8,815 nucleotides of DNA from Chloracidobacterium sp. UBA6041 (GCA_002427845.1 DIYZ01000122.1:1-8815); one strand, 5' to 3'. Positions 1 through 6,842 are shown, numbered from the stretch's first letter. Notes: generated by a model not told the origin, from the sequence alone. A program made the numbers and translations.

Positions 1-303
1 GTGAACTATTACCGCGCGAACCTTTTCCGCTTGATGCGTGGGTCACATACAGGCGGGATTTCCACAACGGTTTCACCATCAGGGGAAACAGCGCCGAGAA
101 GAGATAGCCGGATCCGAGTGCCGACGCTCTTCATCTTCGGTGAGCAGGACTTCGCGATTCTCCCTGAAACTGTACGCGGGATAGCAAAGTACCTCGACGC
201 ACCTTATCGAGAGGTGCGTATTGCCGACAGTGGCCACTGGGTGCAGAATGAGGCAGTCGCTGAAGTGAACGAAGCTCTAATCGATTTCCTCAGCTCGCAA
301 TGA
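1..303 (+). CDS. Alpha/beta hydrolase (epoxide hydrolase-like), C-terminal fragment
   Basis: This is the last 100 codons of an alpha/beta-hydrolase-fold protein; the 5' part lies outside the window. The GTG at position 1 is at the edge and is probably an internal Val codon, since about 200 residues carrying the nucleophile are missing. The NYYRAN segment near the start matches the region after the cap domain in epoxide hydrolase-like members. A strand with PTLFIFGEQD (around residues 41-50) supplies the acidic triad residue, and DSGHWVQNE (around residues 76-84) supplies the catalytic histidine, followed by the usual final helix ending in DFLSS. The family includes epoxide hydrolases, haloalkane dehalogenases and C-C bond hydrolases. 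Substrate cannot be told from this piece. The family call is firm, the epoxide hydrolase label is only likely. The stop is TGA at 301-303. Confidence 0.85.
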   Translation: MNYYRANLFRLMRGSHTGGISTTVSPSGETAPRRDSRIRVPTLFIFGEQDFAILPETVRGIAKYLDAPYREVRIADSGHWVQNEAVAEVNEALIDFLSSQ

Positions 304-305
304 GC

Positions 306-352
306 TTCGCTGGGCGAAACCAAAGTAAGACTTGAATTGCGGCCAGGCCGCA
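306..352. terminator. Possible convergent-gene hairpins (weak)
   Basis: Two short inverted repeats lie in the 79-bp gap between the convergent hydrolase and membrane-protein genes. TTCGC-tgg-GCGAA is at 306-318, directly after the hydrolase stop, and TGCGGCC-a-GGCCGCA is at 338-352. The second is a near-perfect 15-bp GC palindrome that would need its stem to open for a realistic loop. Neither is followed by a T-run on either strand, so a classical intrinsic terminator is not supported. The position between two gene ends is the main argument. Confidence 0.25.
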
Positions 353-382
353 TTAATACCGGTGGGACCCGCGCAGAAGATC

Positions 383-2197
383 TCAAAGGCGTAATTGGAC
401 TCGATAAAGTATGTAGTCGCCAACTTGCTCACCCTTGTCGCGCTGATACCAGCGATCCAGATTCGACAGATCAGGTCCGCCAGCGGAAGGTACAATGACA
501 TACGAGAGAATATGTTGAACGGCGCGGTCTCGTGTGAATGAAGAATAGTAGGCCTTATAATCTGCGACCTGGAACGCAATCTCCTCACTTGTAATCGGCT
601 TGGCTTGCATGGACAGATCGGGTATCACGCGCTCATGCCCGAAGGCTGCCGCGGCAAAGGTACTCATGGGTTGTGCCAATTCCTTTGTGAGTTTGTCTCC
701 CTCTATGCCCGTAAAATAAAGGTACTCGTAGAAGCGCTCGCGGCTCTCGCCGGCAGCGAGGTTCAGGAAGTCGAAGTGAGGGGCCCACAACACGGCCTGA
801 GGCGCAAACGTCGGCAAGATCACGGCGACTTTGTTGTCGCTAGCTAACACCAGAGGCCGAGGATCTGTCGCGGAGCTCGTAACTAATCCGTCGGCAGTGG
901 ATCGTTGTCGTAAACGTTGGCAGACCGCTGCCGCGCGATCTGTGAACTGGCTATCTCTAATTATCACTTTTGCAGGCGCCAGGACCTCAATAGCTGCCCA
1001 CCAGATTGCGATGAACGCCAGGCGACCCGCCCAGCGATAGCGTATCGGTCGTCTTTCGCCCTCAGACCCACGCCAAATAATGACACTCGCCAATACCAGG
1101 CCAACAAGAGCCAGGTAGTTCGCGATGAACGATCCGTAATGGAAAGGCTGCAGTGAACGTCCTGTGATTACCTGCTGGTTAAATACAATTACCGGGGCAA
1201 GGGCAAACGAGGCGGCAAACAATGTCTCCGGAGCGCGCCAGTTCAGCCTTCCCCGGAGAGCACCAAAGGCAATCAGGACGATCGCGGCCAAGCCGATTAG
1301 TTCAGGCATGCGAAGTAGATCTGGAGCATGCGAAAGCGTCAACTTCTGACCGGCGTCCATGGTTACAGAACGGCGGGACAGCAATACCACATAGGGGACA
1401 AGCGCTGTTCCGGCCAGCAAGAGGATTGTCAGGAAAGGCCTGGAGTCTCGTCGCAGTTTTCCGGGATAGGCAACGAACCAGAGAAGCGCGATGCACGCCA
1501 GCCACGCCGCCGCAGTTGTCCAGAGGAAGAAGTAAGAAAAGATGAGTAGGTCCAGTACCAGACCTGCGGCGACCGCCCGGACAAACGCAAAACGGCGGTC
1601 GTTCAGGGCCTTCCAGACCAGGGTACAGAACACAAAGAACAGCGGAAAAGCTGCTACGGGCTCATATCGTCTGAGGAAGGGAAGAAAGGAATAGTTAGAA
1701 CCAGAGATCAGTAGGTGTATCAAGCCCTCTCCCGCACCGAGCGCGCCAAAGCACAGGACTACTACGGATCCAGCGGCAGCTAGACTGCGATCTTGGATCA
1801 CATTCGCAATTAGCCAGAAGATGGTGAGACACGCAAAGAAGGGCGCCAGAACTCCTAAACCTATAAACGCTGTCGACGACGATATCCCCAGGAGTCGAGC
1901 CGGAATCGCAATCATATAGGCGGGCAAAAACTGGATAGAAAAGAGAGATTCCGGCTGCGGATTATCGGGGCGGTCATCACGTCCTGTGTAGGGGTCGTTA
2001 CGACGTGGCCGACCGTCAATCAATGCCTGGACATACGCGGAATAGACCCATTCGTCGCCATGAAGCTCCGCGTAACTGCCGTTCCATTGCGCACCGCGGG
2101 ATCCCCACATCAAAAGCTGTGGGCAGAGGGACAGCAGCGTAAATGTGAGCGCTCCCCACACTGCAAATTTCCACTCTTTAGTTTTAGGTAGATGCAT
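383..2197 (-). CDS. Polytopic membrane protein, GT-C glycosyltransferase-like, downstream tandem paralogue
   Basis: This 604-residue protein has about 12 predicted membrane segments (TM1 at about 11-31, the last at about 391-408) and a soluble C-terminal region of about 195 residues. GDEWVYSAY (47-55) puts an Asp-Glu pair in the first loop after TM1, where GT-C enzymes, which use polyprenyl-linked sugars, carry catalytic acidic residues. A second signature, FNQQVITGRSLQPFHY (339-354), is shared with the neighbouring paralogue. Glycosyltransferase function is inferred from this architecture; I do not recognise the exact family. ATG 2197 was chosen because it gives exactly the same spacing to the conserved Trp-Lys as in the paralogue (Trp at residue 9). 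The frame stays open back to 2344, but that would overlap the upstream gene. An AAGGTGG sequence lies about 16 nt upstream, rather far for a ribosome binding site. The 82-bp gap to the upstream paralogue suggests co-transcription. Confidence 0.75.
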   Translation of the reverse strand: MHLPKTKEWKFAVWGALTFTLLSLCPQLLMWGSRGAQWNGSYAELHGDEWVYSAYVQALIDGRPRRNDPYTGRDDRPDNPQPESLFSIQFLPAYMIAIPARLLGISSSTAFIGLGVLAPFFACLTIFWLIANVIQDRSLAAAGSVVVLCFGALGAGEGLIHLLISGSNYSFLPFLRRYEPVAAFPLFFVFCTLVWKALNDRRFAFVRAVAAGLVLDLLIFSYFFLWTTAAAWLACIALLWFVAYPGKLRRDSRPFLTILLLAGTALVPYVVLLSRRSVTMDAGQKLTLSHAPDLLRMPELIGLAAIVLIAFGALRGRLNWRAPETLFAASFALAPVIVFNQQVITGRSLQPFHYGSFIANYLALVGLVLASVIIWRGSEGERRPIRYRWAGRLAFIAIWWAAIEVLAPAKVIIRDSQFTDRAAAVCQRLRQRSTADGLVTSSATDPRPLVLASDNKVAVILPTFAPQAVLWAPHFDFLNLAAGESRERFYEYLYFTGIEGDKLTKELAQPMSTFAAAAFGHERVIPDLSMQAKPITSEEIAFQVADYKAYYSSFTRDRAVQHILSYVIVPSAGGPDLSNLDRWYQRDKGEQVGDYILYRVQLRL

Positions 2198-2279
2198 ATG
2201 ACAGAGTTGATGACCACCTTGATGAAAGGTTCTTTGAGTACGTCCTATACATGAGCTTTGATAAAGCCGAACCCCCCTT

Positions 2280-4103
2280 CTAGGGTCGCAACTGCACCCG
2301 GTAGAGTATGTGGTCGCCAACCTGGTCACCTCTGTCGCGTTCATACCACCGGTCGAGGTTGGACAAGTCTATACTCCCGTCCGCGGGGACAATAACGTAG
2401 GAGAGAAGGTGTTGAGCGGCTTTCTCACGCGTGAAAGAAGAAGCATATGCCTGATAGCCGGCGACCTCCTTCGCGATTTCCTCGCCTGTGATTGGCTTAG
2501 CGAGAAGAGACTGGTCAGGTATCACGCGCTCGTGGCCGAAGGCCGCTGCGGCAAGGGTGCTCATGGGTTGGCCCAGTTCCTTCGCAAACCTGCTTTCGTC
2601 GATTCCAGTATAGTAAAGATACTTATAGAAGCGCTCTCTCCTTTCATTCGGATGAAGGTCCAGGAAGTCGAAATGCGACTCCCAGAGTAAGGCGTGTGGC
2701 GCAAACGTAGGTAAGATCAGGGCGACTTTGTCGTCGCTCGCTAACACCAGTGGCCGAGGATCCGGACCCTCGGTAGTGTAACTGCGCGCTTTGTCAGTCT
2801 TTGCCAATTGTCCCAGTCGCTGGCAAATTGCCGCAGCGCGATCTGTGAATTGGCTAATCCGGACAATCAGTTTTGTAGGCGCCACTACCTCAATGAGACC
2901 CCACAAGATTGCGACAAACAGCAGTCGGGCCAGGATTCGCTGGCGCACTGGTTGTTCCATAGCTTGCGGCCTGCGCCATATGATCACAATAGCCAAAACG
3001 GCGCTCAGAAGGGCCACGTAGTTGGCAATGAAAACCTCGTAGTGAAAAGGTTGCAACGAACGGCCAGTAATAACCTGCTGGTTAAAAACAACCAAGGGCA
3101 TGAGTGCAAACGAGGCGGCAAACAAGCTCTCAGGCGCGCGCCAATTTATTCTTCCGCGCAGAGCGCTAAAGATGATCAGAACTATTACCCCAAAACCGAG
3201 CAGCTCGGGAATCCGCAAAAGATCCGGGGCGTGCGAGAGGGCCATCTTTTGTCGGCTGTCCATTGTGACCGAGCGACGTGAGAGCAGAAGGGCATACGGA
3301 GCTACTGCTCCTAACGCCAGCATTAGGATGGTAGCGAATGACCAGACTCTCGTTCGCAGATCTTTGGGACGGGCTACAACCCACAAAAGCGCCATACACA
3401 TGAACCAAGCCACAGCGCTGGTCCAAAGGTAGAAGTAGGAGAAAATGAGTAAGCCTAGAGTCAAACCCGCAACCACAGACCATGCAATACAGAAACGCTG
3501 TTCCGCCGTTAGCATCCTCCACACGAAAACGCAGAACACGAAGAACAGTGGAAAAGGAGCCAACGGTTCATATCGTCGTAAAAAAAGAAAGGAGCTGTAC
3601 CCGTAATCAGACGTGAGTAGATGCACGACTCCTTGCCCAGCACCGAGCGCGCCAAAGCAAAGCACGACTACCGAGCCAACGGCGGCGAGCCTGTGATCCT
3701 TAATTACATTTGTAATCAGCCAGAAGATGGCAAGGCAGGAAAAGAATGGTGCCAAAACCGCTAAGGCAATAAACGCCGTCGATGAAGATGCACCCAAGAG
3801 ACGGGCCGGGCCGGCAATCGCATACGCAGGCACGAATTGAATAGAGAAGAGAGATTCAGGTACAGGATGACCTGGGCTCTCCTCGCGTCCTGTGTAGGGA
3901 TCATTACGACGTGGTCGGCCGTCAATCAAAGCTTGGATGTAAGCTGAATAGGCCCACTCATCACCATCAACCTCAGCGAAAGAGCCATTCCATTCTCGAC
4001 CTCGGACACCCCACATCACAAGCTGCGGGTACACTGATAGCAGTGTAATTGCAAGGGCGCCCCATACCGCCCATTTCCAGCTTTCAATTCCAGAGCGACT
4101 CAT
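2280..4103 (-). CDS. Polytopic membrane protein, GT-C glycosyltransferase-like, upstream tandem paralogue
   Basis: This 607-residue protein has the same layout as the gene after it: TM1 at about 11-31, GDEW with the acidic pair at residues 48-49, the invariant stretch DGRPRRNDPYTG (61-72), about 12 membrane segments, the FNQQVITGRSLQPFHY signature (340-355) and a soluble C-terminal region from about residue 410. Hand alignment gives about 142/200 identities over the first 200 residues and about 117/160 over the last 160, so both membrane and soluble parts are under similar constraint. An integral-membrane sugar transferase acting on a lipid-linked donor is the most economical guess; no substrate can be assigned. 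ATG 4103 matches the paralogue's start. An in-frame TTG at 4163 would add 20 residues without a better ribosome binding site. The 250-bp space upstream makes this a likely transcription start for the pair. Confidence 0.75.
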   Translation of the reverse strand: MSRSGIESWKWAVWGALAITLLSVYPQLVMWGVRGREWNGSFAEVDGDEWAYSAYIQALIDGRPRRNDPYTGREESPGHPVPESLFSIQFVPAYAIAGPARLLGASSSTAFIALAVLAPFFSCLAIFWLITNVIKDHRLAAVGSVVVLCFGALGAGQGVVHLLTSDYGYSSFLFLRRYEPLAPFPLFFVFCVFVWRMLTAEQRFCIAWSVVAGLTLGLLIFSYFYLWTSAVAWFMCMALLWVVARPKDLRTRVWSFATILMLALGAVAPYALLLSRRSVTMDSRQKMALSHAPDLLRIPELLGFGVIVLIIFSALRGRINWRAPESLFAASFALMPLVVFNQQVITGRSLQPFHYEVFIANYVALLSAVLAIVIIWRRPQAMEQPVRQRILARLLFVAILWGLIEVVAPTKLIVRISQFTDRAAAICQRLGQLAKTDKARSYTTEGPDPRPLVLASDDKVALILPTFAPHALLWESHFDFLDLHPNERRERFYKYLYYTGIDESRFAKELGQPMSTLAAAAFGHERVIPDQSLLAKPITGEEIAKEVAGYQAYASSFTREKAAQHLLSYVIVPADGSIDLSNLDRWYERDRGDQVGDHILYRVQLRP

Positions 4104-4353
4104 GCGGTTTGAACTCAACGGAAGAGTAACAATCCAGTTAATAACGTAGCGTGACGACTCCAACTCTTATTGTCTAGGGACTCTCGGAGTTGATCTGTAT
4201 TCTTGAGGTCGAGGTCAAATCTGGATTCTGTCGAGTGAGAGCAGATTAGAGGGGTTGCCAGTTTTGATGTGCGACCCACCAATTCGTGGTAAAGATATTA
4301 GCCCAGCGAGAAACTTATTGCGCGACGTTGTGGCAAACAATCAGGTGAGAGTC
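4104..4353. other. Intergenic region upstream of the membrane-protein pair
   Basis: This 250-bp stretch lies between two co-oriented minus-strand genes and contains no supported gene. The plus-strand open frame that starts in it is short and runs into the antisense of the methyltransferase gene. It probably holds the promoter and leader for the tandem pair. Read on the minus strand, a TAATAT hexamer (about 4294-4299) could be a -10 element, but I could not pair it with a convincing -35. No riboswitch-like fold or strong terminator was recognised. Confidence 0.4.
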
Positions 4354-5061
4354 TCAATAGACCCTTGGGATAAGTCTGGCGGTGCTCGACTTATACGCCT
4401 GATATTCGGGGAATGCCTTTTCCAGAACTGCCTCTTCGTTCTTCATCCGCTGAAATTGTATTAAGACATGGACGAGGAATATGAGCAATGTGCTGAAAGA
4501 GAGAAACTGAATCAGGACAGCAAACGTCGCCAGTTCTTCCGTAACGTACAGGGGATGTCGGATGATTCCATAGGGACCGGTCGTAACAAGTCTGCGGGCT
4601 TCGGCCATTAGACTGTATGATCGACCCAAGTGTGTGAGGACAAAGATAGACATGGCCGTTCCCACGAGGCATATCGAACTGGCAATCACTGTTTGAACCA
4701 TTGTCAGGTTAGCTCGGGGGAAAAAAGTTACCAGGGACATGAAGAACGTGCCCGCTATTGCCGTAACTCTCGGCACGATTCCCCTGGCTTTCTCGATTGG
4801 TTCCAGTCTGATGAGGAATAGGATCGACATCAACCCGAGGAAGCAGATGATGGACGACTTAGACACAACGTCAGCAAGGAATCTCAGGAATTCAGTATTA
4901 TTCCCCGCCGCGGGATGGTCCTTGAGGAACACATACAGATCAACGACCTTCAGAAGCACAACAAAAAGGAAGAATGAAGACGGAACAATTCGACTGATGA
5001 AATCAAACAGCTTGACTCGATTGAACTGACTTGATCTCGGAGTATCGTACTCTTTCATCAT
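4354..5061 (-). CDS. Isoprenylcysteine carboxyl methyltransferase (ICMT)/PEMT-like membrane protein
   Basis: This 235-residue protein has about five hydrophobic segments (about 24-46, 70-88, 99-117, 122-144, 175-203) and ends with the hallmark of the ICMT/phospholipid methyltransferase superfamily: TGPYGIIRHPLY (161-172), then a membrane hairpin, then Glu209-Glu210, Phe217, Tyr220, Tyr223 and the Arg-Leu-Ile-Pro of residues 229-232. In characterised relatives the RHP-Y and EE motifs bind S-adenosylmethionine at the membrane face. Bacterial members methylate small lipophilic or unknown substrates; protein prenylation is not expected here. The extended N-terminal half before the signature suggests a subfamily of its own. 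Two adjacent ATGs (5061 and 5058) could start it; a purine-rich AAGAGAG lies about 11 nt upstream. It is co-oriented with the membrane-protein pair downstream, but the 250-bp gap leaves operon membership open. Confidence 0.8.
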   Translation of the reverse strand: MMKEYDTPRSSQFNRVKLFDFISRIVPSSFFLFVVLLKVVDLYVFLKDHPAAGNNTEFLRFLADVVSKSSIICFLGLMSILFLIRLEPIEKARGIVPRVTAIAGTFFMSLVTFFPRANLTMVQTVIASSICLVGTAMSIFVLTHLGRSYSLMAEARRLVTTGPYGIIRHPLYVTEELATFAVLIQFLSFSTLLIFLVHVLIQFQRMKNEEAVLEKAFPEYQAYKSSTARLIPRVY

Positions 5062-5393
5062 AGTCTGATTCGCTCTCTTAAGTTTGCTTTAGTGCGGAGG
5101 CTCCAAGTTAAGGAGTGACAGACGTGCGGGCGAGCACGCCAACGGCCGTTGAGCTAATGCCAATAGTACCGCAGTTGTTGATCGTCTGCCAACATGCTTT
5201 ATCTGGTATTAGCCGAATGCTAACCATTTCTTATGTTTGCCCATCTTTTGCACTTGTTGCAGGGTTCTGCTGGGTTGGGATGCCTGCCGGAGAATCAAGA
5301 AGATCGGATTCTGGCTTGGTAAGCTGGGGCAGTAAAGAGTTAACCGAGGAGATTCTGAAACGAACCGTCACAACGTGCCCGTGAGGAGGCCGA
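5062..5393. other. Divergent intergenic region, with an uncertain small ORF
   Basis: These 332 bp separate the minus-strand methyltransferase from the plus-strand crotonase, so they should carry two divergent promoters. I could not identify a confident -35/-10 pair on either strand. The only open frame of note is on the plus strand: GTG 5124 to TGA 5384, about 86 residues, with an AAGGAG (5110-5115) at suitable spacing and a mildly hydrophobic, cysteine-containing middle. It resembles no family I know. Its stop codon abuts the crotonase ribosome binding site, which could be chance. It is not listed as a CDS because coding evidence is weak. Confidence 0.4.
5384..5389 (+). promoter_or_regulatory. 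Strong ribosome binding site for the plus-strand crotonase
   Basis: AGGAGG lies four bases before ATG 5394. The in-frame TGA at 5382-5384 excludes any upstream start, so this site fixes the start codon. It is the clearest Shine-Dalgarno sequence in the window. Confidence 0.8.
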
Positions 5394-6164
5394 ATGCCAG
5401 ACGAAAACAAGGCGGTCTTGTATACCAACGAAGTGAGCATAAGGAGGATCACGCTGAATCGGCCTGAGAAGAGAAATGCGCTTAACAACGAGGTAATAGC
5501 TGGAATCATAGAAGCTTTGCGCGAAGCGGACGGCGACGAACGGACAAGGGCTATTGTTATCACCGGCTCAGGCAAGGACTTTTGCTCGGGTGCTGATCTG
5601 TCTGCGCTGGAGAAGATTTCGGAAGCCTCTGTCGCCGAAAATATGGAGGATGCACGATCGCTGATCGAACTTTTTCTGTTAATTCGGAAGGTTCGAGTTC
5701 CCGTGGTTGCCGCGGTTAGAGGGCGGGCGTTGGCGGGCGGTTGTGGATTAGCAAGCGCCTGTGACATTGTGCTTGCCTCAAACTCGGCTCGGTTCGGCTA
5801 TCCCGAAGTGAAGATTGGATTCGTGCCGGCCATGGTCATGGCGATTTTGCGTCGAAATGTCTCCGAAAAGCAGGCCTTTGAACTTATCACGCGCGGCGCT
5901 GAGGTTAGTGCGGAAGAAGCCAGGCACATCGGTCTTGTCAATCACGTGTTCAACGATGAGAGCTTCGAAGCCGAGGTGACGGCTTACGTTCGCGGATTTG
6001 AAATGGTGAGTAAGTCTGCGGTTGCGCTAACGAAGACATTGCTCTACCAAACGGATGGCATGACTTTTGGCGACGCACTGGAGACGGGCGTTGATGTAAA
6101 CGTCATTGCCCGGATGACTGAGGATTGCCAGAAAGGAATTGCTCAATTCCTGAAGAAGGACTAG
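5394..6164 (+). CDS. Enoyl-CoA hydratase/isomerase (crotonase) family protein
   Basis: This 256-residue protein has the normal full length of a crotonase. The N-terminal strand ends in TLNRPEKRNAL (20-30), the first oxyanion-hole segment is FCSGADL (63-69), the second is ALAGGCGLASACD (112-124), and the C-terminal trimerisation/acyl-binding helix region ends in KGIAQFLKKD. Compared with rat mitochondrial enoyl-CoA hydratase, the position of catalytic Glu144 is Gly118, while Glu164 is kept as Glu138 in YPEVKIG. The following PAMV replaces the PGAGGTQRL of typical hydratases, as in methylglutaconyl-CoA hydratase-like members (from memory of the family). It acts on an acyl-CoA in the cytoplasm, possibly in leucine or related branched-chain breakdown; the exact reaction is not fixed. 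It stands alone on the plus strand and overlaps the end of the opposite crotonase by 62 bp. Confidence 0.88.
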   Translation: MPDENKAVLYTNEVSIRRITLNRPEKRNALNNEVIAGIIEALREADGDERTRAIVITGSGKDFCSGADLSALEKISEASVAENMEDARSLIELFLLIRKVRVPVVAAVRGRALAGGCGLASACDIVLASNSARFGYPEVKIGFVPAMVMAILRRNVSEKQAFELITRGAEVSAEEARHIGLVNHVFNDESFEAEVTAYVRGFEMVSKSAVALTKTLLYQTDGMTFGDALETGVDVNVIARMTEDCQKGIAQFLKKD

Positions 6165-6771
6165 CCAGCGCGCTTGCCTCGCGTACACATTCGATAGCGC
6201 ATTCGATTACCGGATCACCGACGCGGTTAATCAAACCCATTTCAAGTGCATCAGCGCTGGAGTAGCGGCGTGCCGTTGCGAAAAACTCCAGGGCGCGCGC
6301 GCGGCCGATTACTCGCGGTAGCCTTTGGGTTCCTCCCCAACCCGTAATGATTCCCAGTTTCGCGCCCGGATGTGAAAAGACAGCACCCTTTGACGCAACT
6401 CGGATGTCGCAGCCGAGCGCGAGATCCAAGCCACCCCCCATGCAGTAGCCGTTGATGGCGGCGATAGTAATCTGCCTTGCGTCAGCGATGGTCTGGAATA
6501 ACTCCTGGCCGAGCCTTGAAAACTTTAACGCAGCCTTGCTATCAAGTTGCGCGAGTTCTCGTATGTTCGCGCCAGATGCAAAGACGTCATCAGAACCGAT
6601 GAAGATGACTGCTTGAATGTCGTTGCGCGGGAAGAGCGCCGATGTTGTGCGCCCTAACTCCTGAAGTGTGTCGAGTGAAAGTGGATTGCGCTGCGTTGGC
6701 CGGTTGAAACGGACGATAGCAATAGAGCCAGTAATTTCAGTGACTATTGGCGGCGGGTCTTCGTCGATCAT
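6103..6771 (-). CDS. Short crotonase-family protein, last gene of the mutase group
   Basis: This 222-residue protein has RFNRPTQRNPL (21-31), the first oxyanion-hole segment FASGANIREL (64-73), the second CMGGGLDLALGCD (110-122) and GITGWGGTQRLPR-type loop residues up to 153. At the two catalytic glutamate positions of enoyl-CoA hydratase it has Asp116 and Gly136 (HPGAKLG), so ordinary hydration seems unlikely. It ends about 35-45 residues earlier than usual, so part of the C-terminal helical region is missing; the last 20 codons lie antisense to the plus-strand crotonase. A crotonase beside a methylmalonyl-CoA mutase recalls the E. coli decarboxylase ScpB, but the ScpB oxyanion-hole histidine is Ala68 here. 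ATG 6771 gives the usual N-terminal length; a TTG at 6786 is also in frame. No clear ribosome binding site is visible. The gap to the upstream gene is 71 bp, consistent with one transcript. Confidence 0.82.
   Translation of the reverse strand: MIDEDPPPIVTEITGSIAIVRFNRPTQRNPLSLDTLQELGRTTSALFPRNDIQAVIFIGSDDVFASGANIRELAQLDSKAALKFSRLGQELFQTIADARQITIAAINGYCMGGGLDLALGCDIRVASKGAVFSHPGAKLGIITGWGGTQRLPRVIGRARALEFFATARRYSSADALEMGLINRVGDPVIECAIECVREASALASPSSGIEQFLSGNPQSSGQ
6134..6151. repeat. Inverted repeat inside the convergent coding overlap
   Basis: AGGAATTG-ct-CAATTCCT is a perfect 8-bp inverted repeat with a 2-bp centre. It lies in the last codons of both convergent crotonase genes, so the two proteins read similar peptides from opposite strands, GIAQFL and GIEQFL. 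A two-base loop is tight for an RNA hairpin and no T-run follows, so terminator function is uncertain. Confidence 0.6.
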
Positions 6772-6842
6772 TAAAACACAGGGCAAAACGTCGTCGCGTT
6801 AGACAAGATTCAAATCTGACAGAACGGCCCGCCGCCGCCGAT

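Larger units (their letters stand above)
383..4103 (-). repeat. Tandem gene duplication (two diverged copies, unit about 1.9 kb)
   Basis: The two membrane-protein genes are direct repeats of each other over their full lengths. For example, the stretch at about 1979-2025 reappears at about 3888-3934 with scattered substitutions, many at third codon positions. Protein identity is near 70%. The DNA similarity is clearly lower than expected for a recent duplication, so both copies have been kept as functional genes for a long time. No flanking short repeats or transposase remnants mark the event. Confidence 0.85.

Noticed and set aside
277..588. 103-codon minus-strand open frame at the end of the GT-C-like gene
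   Set aside because: It is a shifted frame of the conserved C-terminal domain; the true frame is fixed by similarity between the two paralogues.
2198..2344. N-terminal extension of the downstream GT-C-like protein by 49 codons
   Set aside because: It would overlap the upstream paralogue's coding end, lacks membrane or conserved features, and ATG 2197 aligns exactly with the paralogue's start.
2808..3281. 157-codon plus-strand open frame within the membrane-protein region
   Set aside because: It is antisense to the conserved membrane protein and has low-complexity polar composition without any recognisable motif.
383..4103. Mobile element or recent duplication behind the tandem pair
   Set aside because: No transposase, terminal repeats or target duplications are visible, and divergence of about 30% at protein level indicates an old event.
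4104..4163. TTG start adding 20 residues to the upstream GT-C-like protein
   Set aside because: ATG 4103 gives the same residue spacing as the paralogue, and no better ribosome binding site precedes the TTG.
5231..5767. 178-codon minus-strand open frame antisense to the crotonase
   Set aside because: It is rich in Ser, Pro and Ala as expected of an antisense frame, and lies opposite a clear crotonase with family motifs.
6103..6771. Assignment of the short crotonase as methylmalonyl-CoA decarboxylase (ScpB)
   Set aside because: Genomic context is suggestive, but the ScpB oxyanion-hole histidine is replaced by alanine and the active-site loop differs, so the name is not supported.
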